Assembly (NCBI GenBank): GCA_027625915.1
Contig: JANTQA010000016.1
Location: 2,423,001-2,487,000 of the forward strand
Direction: 5' to 3'
Length of the DNA stretch: 64,000 nucleotides
From: Anaeramoeba flamelloides
Lineage: Eukaryota > Metamonada > Anaeramoebidae
Position 1 is the first letter of the stretch, and each line of letters begins with the position of its first letter. Position numbers and translations under genes: made by a program. Shown here piece after piece: positions 11,703-23,440 of the stretch. A model generated the notes under the pieces. That model ran no database searches, had not been told where the DNA came from, and saw nothing but the letters and a program-made list of their open reading frames with translations.

Positions 11703-11805
11703 AAAAAAAAAAAAATGATAAGAAAAGAAAATAATTAAAAAAAGAAGCAAAAATCGAAAATTAATTCAAAATTTTTACCAATTAATGATAGAATGAAAAA
11801 ATTAA

Positions 11806-11989
11806 TTATTCCTTGGGACGAAAAAAGGATAAATTTATTTTTTTTTCTCTTTGTCTAGAAGATCGTGAATTATCAATATTATGTGTCAACGAATCATGAA
11901 AATTTGAAAAAAGATAAATTTTTTCGACTTTTACTTTTTCATGATCCCAATAATCAAATAATAAATCAATAATTGTGGTTTTAGACAAT
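11806..11989 (-). CDS. Candidate 3'-terminal exon of an unknown gene
   Basis: A protein-like frame of about 60 codons (LSKTTIIDLLFDYWDHEKVK, then a polar, basic end FFRPKE and stop) is preceded by an acceptor-like AATATGTAG. It looks like a last exon. I found no upstream exon in 12000-15500, and it does not join in frame to the BTB exon. The family is not recognised. It could be a stranded remnant. Confidence 0.25.
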
Positions 11990-12779
11990 CTACATATTTT
12001 TTTAAAGTAAAATATTTTTTAGAATTTAGATCCATATTGTAAATTTAATTAATTTATCAAGAGTTAGAATCTAATTATGTATGATCAATAGTTGGTAATT
12101 TCTGATCATTCAAAATTGGTTTTCTGTGATTTCTGTGATCATTCAAAAATTGATTGTAGAATAACCAAAATTTTAAAGGTAAATGTATGATCCTATAATA
12201 TTATACTTTTTAATAATATTGAGAAACATTACAATATTTTTAAATATCAGAATGGATTTTAGAAATATTTTTTTGATATCATGAACTTTTAATGTTTTTG
12301 AAAATAACTAAACAGATTTAATTTTCAAAAAATATAATATTTTTTATGATGATATTTAACTAGGGGGGATTGATACACCTTTAAATCTCTATTTGGAGTC
12401 TTTAAAAAGATAAAGAAAGTAAAAAAGAAAATGTTGGGAAAAAGACTTTAATTCATTCAAAATTGTTTTTAGAATTGGAAAATAAAATTTACTTTTTCAG
12501 AATTAACATTTTTACCTGAAAATCAAAAAAATGTTTGTGTAACGTATGAAAGATTTTGACTTTTTGATCTAAAAAAAAATAGATTCTCAACACAATTGAA
12601 TAAAAAAACAGAACAGATTACAAAATTGATGTAAATACAAAATATTAAAATCATCAATACTAAATATTTTTTATAAAATTTGTTTCAAACCCAATTTTAA
12701 TACACCAAAAGTTAAGTGGAAGATTTTTACTGTTTAAAACAAGTTTCAAAAGTCTAGACCCTCTCTTTATTTTTTTTTC

Positions 12780-12960
12780 CAAATCCTAAAAAAAAAATTC
12801 TCCAACCTACCCAAACATTCCCACCAAAACTCACTCTAACATACCCTAACTTACCATACCATACCTTGAACTACAAGAAAAAATGGTTTTTAAATACCCA
12901 CAACTAATATCTTTCAATTGGATTGACTATTCTGAAAAAATGAAAAAAAAAAAAAATAAG
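12780..12960 (-). repeat. Dispersed repeat family R4, inverted fragment
   Basis: The reverse complement of 4500-4690, including the G-rich short units, here seen as C-rich (CTACCCAAACATTCCCACC, ACATACCCTAACTTACC). Only this part of R4 is present. Confidence 0.6.
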
Positions 12961-13374
12961 AATTTGACCATATTTGACATTTAATAATTTTACTGAATTA
13001 TTTAACAATTTTTTTTTGTTATTTTTTTTTATATGACTTAAAAAGATGTTTTAGAAAGAAATTCATTTTAAAATTTTAATTTTAATACAAAAAATAAATT
13101 TCAGTTTTCTTTTGATTCAATATCTGTTTGTATTTTATCTGAATAAAATGACAATTTCTCAGTAATATTTTTTAAAATTCTACATCATAAAATCGACAAA
13201 AGTATTTTATAATGATTATTAATAAATCAATATATTACTGTTTTGAATTACTATTATTATAAAAAAATTTCATATTTGAAAAATTCAAAATAAATTAATA
13301 AATTTTAAAAAATATCAAAAATGAATAATAATTATTTTCACAAGTTGAAAAAAAATACAATAACACAATTAATT

Positions 13375-14419
13375 TAAACTCAATTCCAAAAAATGGGATA
13401 CAAAAAAAAATTACATTAATAAAAATATACTCCAAAATACAAGATACATAAACATTAAAATAATAAAAGATCTGAAAATATTTAATTAATACTATTTATA
13501 TATTTTATAGTAAATATAAAATTTAATTCAAAAAATAAAAAAGAAAAAATAAAAAATAATGTGCCCCTATTTTTGGAACACGGTTACCAAAAAAACCATT
13601 TTTATTGAAAGAAAAATTAATAAAAACTATTAATAGATTCAGCTTTTTTGATAACTAAATCTATCCTTATATCTAGAGTTTACTAATTTTCTAAGGTTTC
13701 CCAACTCAAAGTATTCCATACATTAGTGAAAATTTTAATAAATTCTTCTTCTCCGTTTTTTGGATTACAATTTTTCAGTTTAGTATCCATAATTGACCAT
13801 AAATTCCCAATTGGGTTTGAATCTGGGGAATAGGGGGTCAAGGGTCCATAACATTACACCCACGGTTTAAGTAAGTTTGAGTTTTTTTTTTGAAGTGTGT
13901 GGACAAGCTCCATCCTTTTGGAAAATACATTTCAACTCACCATATTCTGAATTGGCGAGTTGAATTACATTTGATTTTTTGAAAATATCATTAATAATAC
14001 ATTCAGTATTCACATTTCCATTAATGGTAATAAGGTCTGTTTGTTGGCCATGTGCTCAAGCACCCCATATCATGATTTTTTTTTCAAAAAAAATTTTTCT
14101 TGATAAAAAAAGAATCTTTTTACATTTTTGAGAGAAGAAAAAAATTTTTTCTTGTGATCAGAATCAAAACTTTTAAATTTCATTTTAAAGTGATTTTGAG
14201 ATTTTCGAAAAGTTTTGAAAAAAAAGAATACAAAAAAAATCAAAAAAATTATTGAAAATCAAAAATCAAAAAATAATGAAAAAAAATGATAAATAATTAA
14301 CTTTAAAATTATTTCTATGGATTGTTAATATCTAATGTTTCTATTTAAGAGTCAAATATCACTTTTCTTAGAATTAAATTGATTTTGAAGGTGTGCCCCA
14401 ATTTTTGGAATTGAGTTTA
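13375..14419 (-). mobile_element. Tc1/mariner-like DNA transposon relic
   Basis: Inverted ends: TAAACTCAATTCCAAAAA at 13375 and TTTTTGGAATTGAGTTTA at 14402-14419, about 1.05 kb apart. On the minus strand the decayed DDE part of a transposase reads KIMIWGA, then DLITINGNVNTE, QKDGA followed by PHTSK (second-Asp region), and YSPDSNPIGNLWSIMD, the classic SPDLNPIENLW block with Glu changed to Gly. Several frame changes and stops are present and the N-terminal helix-turn-helix part is not visible, so it is inactive. A third terminus-like sequence, GTGCCCCTATTTTTGGAAC, lies at 13561-13579 in the orientation of the right end, suggesting that a short derivative (13375-13585) is fused to or nested in the left end. 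Confidence 0.85.
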
Positions 14420-15504
14420 TTTTTGAACAGTTTTGAGTTTTATAATTCAAATCTGGATTAAAGATTAATAACAAAATAAATTTATTAACTTATCAATATC
14501 ATTGTAAAACTTTTTTTAAAAGTTGACAAAATTTAGGCAAATCGGGCTGCTAAGGGGTATATATCATAATAAAAAAAACTTGTTTTATTTTTTTCCATAT
14601 TTTTCTTGCTATATTTTCTCTATATAAGAGAAGAAGAGTTGCAAAGTAAAAATATCAAGTGCTTAGTTACTAATATTGGAGGCACTGGAACACAAAAGTA
14701 TGAATAACTTGAAAATTAAAACTAAAAAGTAAAAGTAAAAATGAACAAAGGTTAAAAGTAAGTCAGATTAAAAAGAAAAAAGAAATTACAATAATTAAAT
14801 AACAATTCCCAAATAAACATTCATGATCAATTATAAAATTAAATTAAATTAACCAAAAGTTATAGTAGTTGCGATTCTGGGTGTTCTTATTTATGTATAG
14901 CATTATTTTTTTTTATTTTTTTTTTTTTTGATTTTAACCAATTTCTTCCTCAAATCTTTTTATTAATTTCCTTTTTTTTCTTTTTTCCTTTTTTCTTTTA
15001 AATTTTTTGTTCATACTTTTTAACCAAAAAGAAAATTTGGGTATGTATTTGCGTTGAACAATTGTGGAATCAATAATTTTATTCTTAAATTACATTTGTG
15101 GAAATTTAAGTAAAATAATATGTAGAATATAATTTATACCTCTTCGATTAATAATAAAAAAAAAAAAAAAATTTTTTTATTGTATAAAATTTTGACAAGA
15201 TAACATTTTAAATACTTGCTGAGATGTTATATTTTTAATATTTATATATAGAAATTTATTTAATTAGAATTTTAAATTTTCAGAAAGAGATCCATAAACT
15301 AAATACCATTTAAGATCACTGGAAAATTATTTGATTCAAGTGATATTTCTATAAAAAGGAAATAATTTTTAAAATAAATTTTCAGAATCAATTTGATAAA
15401 TTATTTGAAAAAATATAAACAAATAAAACCATAAAGAAGAAAAAATGCATGGAAACAGGCAAGGGAACATTAAAAATAAATCAGGATATTTTCAAAATTG
15501 TTCA

Positions 15505-18500
15505 TTAATTTTTTCCGTTTATTAATAATTTACTATTTTTATAAGACATATTTAAATAATTAAACGAGCAATTTAATTTTAATTGATAATAATTAACTGA
15601 ATCGTTAAGTTCTTGCTGTATTTTATTAGTTAATTGGTTTTTATCAATTTTCCGAGTATATAAATATTTGATTATAATATTTAGTGAATCATAGGTACGG
15701 ATCGAATAATCTGTGATTTTATTTATATTATTTGAATCATTTGCTGTTAAAAACATTCCTCTAAATAGCCCGGTTCTGCATTGCAAAATTATTTTATGAA
15801 CCTTAATTTTTTGATTTGAATTTTTCATTATTATTGTAAAATCCTTTGACGTTTCGTCTTGATATAAACCCTTTATCGATTTTGCAATCGTATTGCTTTT
15901 TATCGAATCGAGTGGAACTTGTAATTGTGTAAATATTTTGATTAATTCCAAATTTTGTTTCTTTTCTTTGCTATTATTATCATCTGGTTTCAAGAGGTGT
16001 TTCCAATGCTTTGGCAATTTGTCGTAATAAACCCATTTTAAAAATTGAATTATCGAAGTTTTACTATACAATTTGAGGATCATTGAAATTTCGTGGATTT
16101 TTTTTTTTGTCCGAAACTCTAATAATAATCTATGGAATTTTACTCCTTTAATTTCATAATCAGTGAATTCTTTTCTCTGAAAAAATTGTCTGAAATCATC
16201 CTGTAAACAATTAAAATTAATTTCTGATAATTGCTTCAATTTATCTATCTTTGATGGATAATTCGAATAATTTTTATAGCAATGATCAAATATTGTATGT
16301 CCTTTTTTCTATATAAATAAAAATATTAATTATGTTTTATTTTAATAAAATTAAAAAAATCGGAAATAATTATTTAAAGTATTAATAAAACTATTTTATT
16401 GAAATTGATTATTTTTTATTTGTTTCATTTTATTGAGGAAAAATGCAGATAGATTAAATAACTATGCAATTTGTCTGAAAATAAAAATAAAAAAAAAATG
16501 AAAAATTCAATTTATATTATTTCTCCATTAACTTTTCTTGAGTTTCTTTATTTTTCTCTAAAAAAGATTTTTTTTTTCAGTTGTTTTTTTTATAAAAAAG
16601 TAGAAAAGAAGTAAAATAATCAAAGGTGTGGTTCTAATTTAATAATTAAATCAATAAAGAAGAGAAATGATAATGTCAATTTAAATTCTTCTTATATAGA
16701 ATTTTACTTTGACTGGAATTAACTTCTGGCGAGTATAGTAATAACAACTCCCATTGGGATCAACTTCTGTCAAGTAAGACATTACTCAAACAGATTAGTA
16801 TTATCACGAAGATCAAGAAATTTTTGACGATCCATAAAATTTCGACATAACAAAAAACAACGAACAACACCTTCAACACTTGGATTCAAAATTAATTTTT
16901 TTTTTTTTTAATTAAATTATCGCTTATTTTGTTATTTTTTAATATCTTTGATTTCAGAAAACTAAATTGAGTTAAAAATACTTCTAATGACTGTAATTAA
17001 AAGGTTCTTTTGACTACTTTTTGAAAAAGGAGTCACACATTTAGTCACTTCAAAACCCTCCCTTTAACAGATAAAGAGCTTTAGAGCACATAACCATTAC
17101 CAATAAAGCCTAATATCTTTGATTTCTTTCTTTCTTTTCTTTCTCCATATCTTGTCATTGTTTAAAAAAAATTTTTTTTTCAATTCATTTTTTAAAGAAA
17201 AGATATACTATGAGTTATAATCTTACCTAAATGATAGTTAGGATAAAAAAAAATCCGAAATAGAGTTTGAGTTTCAGGAAGTGTTATGGAGTGCTGTCAA
17301 GTGCCTAGGTTTTTTTAAATTTAAGAAATTAAAAGAAAATTTATTTAATTTTCGGATAATTTCTTGAAAGAAAAAAACTCCAACGGCACTTTTCTTGAGG
17401 ATTTCTGTTTATTTGTGAAGTGTTCTAGGTTTTTTTTGAGGTTTTCTATTTTATTTATAAAATCAAGAGGTTTTCCAAATAAAATATAAAACCTCAAAAA
17501 AACCTATAATACTTCACAAATAAAATAGAAAACTCAAAAAAACCTAACGAAAATCAATAGATTTTATAAATAAAATAGAAAACCTCAAAAAAAACCTAGA
17601 ACACTTCAAAAATAAATAGAAAACTCAAAAAAACCCAAAGAAAATCTATTGATTTCACAAACAAACAGAAAACTCAAGAAATCCTAAAGGCGCTTTTCCA
17701 GAATTCAAAAGAATAGAGTAAAATCAAAGATTTTTCTTTATTCTTTTAAATTCTGGAAAAGTTAAAAGTTTTTTATTTCTCAAATTAAAAAAAAACTAAT
17801 GGTAAATAGGAGGTAATTTTGTTGAAACACTTCTCATAATTAACAATTAAAAAAAAAAAAAAAAAAAAATTTTTTTTAGAATTTAAATAATAATTAACAA
17901 ATTGTTGTTTTTTGATAAATTAATGTATTTTTTAACTGCAAGTTATTTTTAAATTAGAATCGTTTGAAAATATTTTGAGAAAATAAAGAATTTCAACATT
18001 ACAATATGACATATGAACTCCAATTCAAAACTTTTAACACACCAAAATTTAACTTTCTAAAAAAATAATCTTGTTAATCAATTCTAGAAGAAATACAAAA
18101 TTAGAACTATTCACTAATTGGAATATTAACAATCTTTTATAAATTAGAATGCCCACAAAACACAAAATAAATAATTACCAATACTAATAAATTATCTGTT
18201 TGTTAAAAATTTTGGAGAGAGCAAAACACAAAAAATACATTGGTAAATTTGTTTAAATTCTATAAAGAATATTGATCGATCAAATGGTTAGGTGCCATCA
18301 ACTAATTGCTTTTGAGTTTTTCTTGTTGAAAAGAACTCAACTTTAGCCTAATATTAATTGTTCGAAAAATAATTTGGATCAAATTTAACAAGTTAAGTAA
18401 TTAAAAAAATTAAATGAAAATAAAAAATCAAAAAAATGAAAAAATGATGTTCATATTTTACAAAAATCAAAATTATTTCAAATTTGAATGAAATTGTATT

Positions 18501-18902
18501 ATTTCGATTCTTTGAAATATTTTAAAAGTGTAGAAAAATTTTGAATTTTAGTTTATTAATAAGGATTAAATGAATAAGAATGATTTCCGATGGGAAAGAA
18601 AGAATTTTGAAATGACAAAATTTGTAATTTCCGATTCAAAGAGCTTCCAAAATAAACACAGTCATTAGAAGTATTTGGAACTTAATTTAGTTTTCTAAAA
18701 ATAATTGAATTATAGTTTGTCAAAAATTTTCTGTTTTATTTTTTGAATGAACAATTCCTTCTCTTTAAGGATTTTCTCAATGCCTTTTTAGGATATAATT
18801 TTAGAAAATTGAAATCAAATATTTAAATATTCCCCAAAAATGGAATATAAGGATCCCAATAAAATTTATAATATATTAAAGGAAATGTTTCTGATTTAGT
18901 CA

Positions 18903-18939
<37 letters not shown>

Positions 18940-20867
18940 GCAGTTATTCACCTAATACACAAAATGAAATATATATATATATATATATATTTTCATAAAA
19001 ATTCACTTTTAAAGTTAAATAAAATCCTAAAAAACGAAATGAAATAAAATAAAATAAAACGAAAAAAAAAAATAACAAAAGTATCGAAAGTAAAAAAGAA
19101 AACAAAAGAAAAGAAAAGAAAAGAAAAGAAAGGATAAACAAATGTTACATTAATGATTTTAGGATCAGCACCATTTTGTAAAAAAAATAAAACTAGTTTA
19201 CAAGGGACCCATCCAGAATCTGTATAATAATGGAATGGTGTGTTTCCGAGCTTGTCCTTTTTATTAATCTTAGCACCATATTTTAAAAACAGCGTGCAAT
19301 ACTTTGGAGAAGGATTTTCAAGACACAAATAATGGAAAGGTGTTTTCCCCAAGTCATCTGTAGCGTTAATATTTGCACCATTTAAAAAAAAGCATTCGAA
19401 TAATTCCAAAGACTTTTTGCTATTTTTACACAAATAATGTAAAGGTGTTTTCAGCGAGGAGTCGACAACGTTGATATTAACGTTATGCTTTAAAAAGAGT
19501 GTGATCAGATCGACACTTAACTCCCCAGATGCCAAAAAGTGCAAGGACGTTTTCCCTTTGTAGTCTTGTTGGTTGATATCTATATCCTGCTGAAGGAAAT
19601 ACTCGATTGTTTCAATTGTGGGGTTACCCGAGCAGATAAAGTGGAAGGGTGTTTGTCCTTTATTGTTTTTTTTCATTGGCTTGGCGCCCTTCTCGAAAAA
19701 CAATTTCAAATTCTGAATGCTCGGGTTCCGGCAGCACAAGTAGTGTAAAAAGGTTTGCTTTTGATTGTCCTTCTGGTTGATGTTATGGATTTTCTTCACG
19801 ATGTATTTCAATGTTTGGTGATTTGGCTGTGTGATACACAGGAAATGGAATGGTGTGCGCCTGTAGGAATCCTCTTGGTGTAAATTGCTGCCGTGCGTTA
19901 AAAACAATTTAATCACCTTCTTGTTTAAATTATTTTCACAGCAGAGGAAGTGGAACGGCGTGAGCCCATATATGTCGTGTTGGTTGATATCGTTAATGTA
20001 TTTGAAGCAGTGCTTAAACAGGATCCGTGAGGGCTTTTTCAAAAATCTGGAAGTTAGGCCGTATTTGACGCTTCCATAGCTGTCTGGTTTCAAAATGGTC
20101 GACCGGATGTAGGTCAAAAGTTTTCGTTGTCTCATCGAGGATTTGCCCTGGCACAAATAAAAAAATGGGGTTCGATTGAATTTGTCTTGGATGTTGATAT
20201 CGGCGCCGTTTTTCAACAAATATTTCAAGATCTTGATCGTAATTTTATTTTCAAACATGTAGTGGATCGGGGTTCGCCCATGCGAATCCTGCGGGTTAAG
20301 ATCCGTGTTGTTACGAAGAAAGAGATCCAAGATCTCGAGGCTGATCTTCCTTTTGCACAGACAATGAAACGGCGTTTCTTGGTTTGAGCTGGGCTTGTTT
20401 GGATCAGCCCCGTATTTCAATAACAATTCTAAAATCTCATATGAGGGGTATTGGTTGCAGATGTATTGGAAGGGGGTTTCCTTAAATGAATTCTGTTGGT
20501 TGGGATCAGCTCCAAACACCAAAAAGGTTTTCAATAACTTCACCTTTGGCTTTTTGTTGCAATAATTATGGAAATGTGTTTTGTTATTCCTGAGCAAATG
20601 GTTTGGGTTGGTGATGTTCTCAAAAATGTATTTATAAAATTTCTTTGATTGGTTTTCATTCAAACAGTAATGAATAAAACAGGAGCCATATTTGTCTTCT
20701 TCATTAAAATTGATTTTTCGGCTTTGTAAAAATTTGATTGTTTCAATGTTTGGGTTGCACAAACACAGGTAACTTACACCTTCACTTTTGTTTTCAATTA
20801 GTTCTTCATTTGTTTGATTGGGATTTAATTTTTGATAAAGAGAATGGTTTTTAGAAAAAATGATCAT
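15505..20867 (-). CDS. Ankyrin-repeat protein with two BTB/POZ domains
   Basis: Two exons, 19149-20867 (573 codons) and 15505-16308, join in phase 0 to give 840 residues. Exon 1 is an array of about 16 ankyrin repeats of about 33 residues with the signature GxTPFHYLC; the last ends NGADPKIIN at the donor GTAACA. Exon 2 opens KKGHTIFDHCYKNY, which completes that ankyrin repeat exactly, supporting the join. It then carries a BTB-like unit (LQDDFRQFF, EFTDYEIKGVKFHRLLLEFR, FLKWVYYD) and a second one (KDFTIIMKNSNQKIKVHKIIL, FRGMFL, IIKYLYTRK). Ankyrin repeats bind partners and BTB domains dimerise or recruit cullin-3, so an E3-adaptor role is possible but inferred. An in-frame stop lies just upstream of the ATG at 20867. 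The 2840 bp intron is listed separately. Confidence 0.87.
16735..16895 (-). repeat. Repeated coding-like segment, copy B
   Basis: Partner of 9351-9480. One minus-strand frame reads VEGVVRCFLLCRNFMDRQKF and LDLRDNTNLFE before a stop, then a related stretch QKLIPMGVVITILARS after two stops. The conserved length between two introns and the protein-like composition suggest a decayed ORF that moved with the neighbouring foldback repeat. I cannot assign a family. Confidence 0.55.
17147..17845 (-). repeat. Foldback repeat family FB, copy 2
   Basis: Read on the minus strand it has the same left flank (GTTTCAACAAAATTACCTCC), the hairpin core, the AAACCTAGGCACTTGACAGC end and the same right flank (AAGATTATAACTCATAG) as copies 1 and 4. 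The core differs in hairpin content: one at 17694-17760 with arms ending in TTTTCCAGAATT, another at 17310-17365, and long alternating CTAGAACACTTC / AAAACCTCAAAAA units. It is in sense orientation relative to the host gene, like copy 1. Confidence 0.78.
17960..18490 (-). repeat. Dispersed repeat family R2, copy in intron
   Basis: Read on the minus strand it matches 24120-24960 and 36280-36840. Shared landmarks are TAAAGTTGAGTT, GATCGATCAATATTCTTTAT, AGAATTTAAACAAATTTACC and TTAAAAxTTTTGAATTGG. No coding potential and no terminal inverted repeat were seen. Confidence 0.7.
18904..18990. repeat. TA microsatellites
   Basis: Two (TA)n tracts, about 33 bp at 18904-18936 and about 22 bp at 18969-18990, just inside the giant intron near its donor side. 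Confidence 0.9.
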
Positions 20868-21443
20868 TTGGTTTCAAAATTACTGGTTTTATTATTTCTC
20901 AAAAAACTCATTCTTTTTCCGGGCTCTTGTATGATTAAAGAAAATGGGATTGATAATTTGAATAATAGACATTATTAATTGTTGAGTTTTTATAGTACCT
21001 TGCCGTTAAATTTCAGGATCAACAGGTAAAAGTTACAAAAGTTTTTTATTTCTGATCGTTTTGGTTTTAAGAAAACACAAATCAATTATTTATCAAGTTT
21101 TAGTAAAATCGATTGAAATTTAACCCTTCTTTTACACTAGGAATTTGAATTAAGTTGCAAAACTATTCGCTTTTTATTACTTTCACAGCCTAATATCATT
21201 TTTAAAATTCCTTTATATTTGATCTTTTTTTTTTTTTGGAAAAAGTGTTGTTTTTTTACTTTTGAAAGCAATCTAAGGAATATTTGTAAGATGTGGTTTA
21301 AGAGTATTTTTGTTTTTGTTTCTTTGAAGAAGGGTTGTTTTCCAAAATGATCAAAACGAAAGATTTTTCATTATCTTAACTAATCCTAGTTTGTGGATCA
21401 AAACTTTTACAAATAATAAAAAAAAAACTATAAATTAAAAGAT
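20868..21443. other. Intergenic, nothing recognised
   Basis: Probable 5' region of the ankyrin-BTB gene and 3' region of the small B-box-like frame. It contains short T runs only; no splice-compatible exon linking the two genes was found. Confidence 0.5.
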
Positions 21444-21722
21444 TCAAAGATTACCTTGTCTTTCTTGTCTTGAGTATTCCTTTTGTGAGAAGTAATCAAA
21501 AAAATATAATTTATTTAAATCTATATCTAACAACCAAGCTTCCTTTCTTTCATGGATTTTAAAAAAACAGTAATAGCACTGGCCAATCAAATTACAGTAA
21601 CAGACTATTTGACTTTCTCTTTTCTTACATATTTGGCATATTGGGTATTCTTCATTACTCTTTACTTGAAAAGGATAAACAGCAAAATTTATTATTTTTT
21701 GTGATTTTTCGCTTTCCATCAA
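21444..21722 (-). CDS. Small zinc-binding (B-box-like) protein or first exon
   Basis: A 92-codon frame starting with two Met codons. Residues 29-57 hold a Cys/His pattern, C29-x2-C32-x8-C41-x-C43-x5-C49-x2-C52-x4-H57, of the kind seen in B-box or RING-related cross-brace zinc modules (ICQICKKRE, QCYYCFFKIHER). Its end contains ACAAG followed by GTAATC, a good donor, so this may be exon 1 of a longer gene, but I see no convincing second exon in 20900-21440. It cannot be spliced in frame to the ankyrin-BTB gene. B-box proteins often have TRIM-like roles; none is assigned here. Confidence 0.4.
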   Translation of the reverse strand: MMESEKSQKIINFAVYPFQVKSNEEYPICQICKKRESQIVCYCNLIGQCYYCFFKIHERKEAWLLDIDLNKLYFFDYFSQKEYSRQERQGNL

Positions 21723-22769
21723 ATTTTATTTGAATCAATCAAATTACTTTTAAAAAAAAAATGATCCGAAATCAAAATTTTTATTAAAAAAGTTCTTTTC
21801 TTTTTCGGTTTTAACCATATAAAATCAAATTAATATTCTTTCTTCACAAAATATCTTGACTTTCTTGATATTTCAAAATTGTTTTTTTTTTTTATTTGAA
21901 TTAATAAATTGACTTTTCCAATACCAAAACTAATCTTGAATTTTTTCAGATTTAATTATTTTGTTCTTTAAAAGTAATCAATTTCTGCTTTTTTTTATAG
22001 TTAAAATTTTGTTTGAAAATAAAATGTCTGGGTGAAACCATTGACTTATACACTTTTTCATTACACTTTGTGAAAGAATGTATTACTTTTTTTGGGTTCT
22101 AAAATTAGATTAGTATTTTTTTGTATAAACTGTTATAATCCAATTAATAAATGAAAATTTTTATGTCAATTTCCAAAACGAATATTAATTATTACCGCTA
22201 CAATCAATTTAATATATTAAAAATTTTGTCTTCAAGTTAACTAAGGAAATGTTGTTTATTGTCTAAATATATCATTTCTAAATGAAGTTGTAAAGATTTT
22301 GGATTTTCTTCAACATATAAACTAGAAAAATATTTTGGGATGTGAACTTAAAAATTTCATTTATTAATTAGATTATAACAATATGAAAATTTGAATTCTA
22401 ATTAAATATTTAAAAATTCTAGTTTCGTACTTTATTACAAAATTATGTACAAAAGATGTTCTAAAAAAGTTTTCAAAAATCTTTATAAAATACTTGGCAA
22501 TTTTTAAAGAGACTTATTTTTTGGGTTATTCTGAAAAACAATCTTATGGTAACATTTTTTATTTTATAATTAGATCTTTTATTTGGGATTTCGAGAAAAA
22601 AATTTTTAAGTTTTTTCAACTGATTTTTTATTTTGACGATTATTACAGGAAATCTAGGAACGTCTGTGAAAACAATTTCAAGTGTATTTAGAATTATTTC
22701 AAATAATATAAGGGTAATCTAAATTGTTTCTAGTGGATATTGTAATCGGATATAATATAAACTATTTTT

Positions 22770-23440
22770 CAGTCAAAGGGGCCCAGTTGTAATGGTATAA
22801 TACATGTGTTTAAAGAGTTTGTATAGATATTAGAAGAAAAATTTTATTTTGGAAAATTTTCAAAATTGAAATCATTTTTAAACATTTTTGTTTTTTTTTT
22901 TCGATTTTTTTTTAAAACGTAATTCAGTTGCAAAAAATTTTTTTATTGCAAGATCAATAGTCACTTGGTAAAAATGTGTTATTCTAACGTTATTGGAACC
23001 ATGTAAAGATTATTGAGAAATCATATTGATTTCTATTGCAATTCTATTCGATCTTTGATCTTGATATGTATTTAATAAATGTGAAAAATTCCCACTTCAT
23101 TTTCATTTTCTTTTTCAAAAAGAGACCACAAATACCAACAAACTTCGTTTGGGGCTTAATTTCTAAATGAAAAGTATGGAAAATGAAGTGAAAATTGTTT
23201 CATATTTATTATTCAAATACCAGTAGAAGTTCAAAACGAACATCGTTGTTTTTCTAAATAGGGCCCTAAGAATTTGAGTTTTTCAATTTTTAAGAAAATC
23301 CATTCATTAATTAGTTTTCTTTCAGACATATATCAACAATTCTTTGATGTGTATTATTCTGTTTATTTATTATTTGTTCTTCAAAGGTCAATTCTATAAA
23401 ATAATTGATATTTGAAAAAAAAGTTGGGCACCTTTGACTG
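22770..23440. mobile_element. MITE-like element with CAGTCAAAGG ends, copy 1
   Basis: Perfectly placed terminal inverted repeats: CAGTCAAAGGGGCCCAG at the left and TTGGGCACCTTTGACTG at the right, differing at few bases, 671 bp apart. No ORF of note inside. Related sequences lie at 27895-28470 and 52860-53430. No obvious TA target duplication flanks it. It is probably a non-autonomous DNA transposon. Confidence 0.75.

Larger units (their letters stand above)
11703..15504. other. Intergenic, with transposon relic and repeats
   Basis: Between the macro gene stop and the 3' end of the ankyrin-BTB gene. It contains one candidate orphan exon (11806-11989), a reverse copy of repeat R4 (12780-12960) and a Tc1/mariner relic (13375-14419). 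Nothing recognisable in 14420-15500 beyond A/T runs. Confidence 0.55.
16309..19148 (-). other. Giant intron of the ankyrin-BTB gene (2840 bp)
   Basis: Donor GTAACATTTG at 19148, acceptor ATTTATATAG ending at 16309. In gene order it contains a (TA)n run, repeat R2 (18490-17960), foldback repeat copy 2 (17845-17147) and the repeated coding-like segment B (16895-16735). An imperfect inverted repeat of about 39 bp also frames much of it: 16956-16994 (AGAAAACTAAATTGAG start) against 18658-18696 (ending AATTTAGTTTTCT). Confidence 0.8.

Noticed and set aside
16735-16895. CNOT9/Rcd1-like match for the segment reading VVRCFLLCRN
   Set aside because: Resemblance is limited to a few residues around VVRC; the following residues do not fit and both copies have stops.
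20867-21444. Joining the B-box-like exon to the ankyrin-BTB gene
   Set aside because: The donor phase requires an acceptor giving a frame that hits stops before the ankyrin ATG; an in-frame stop precedes that ATG.
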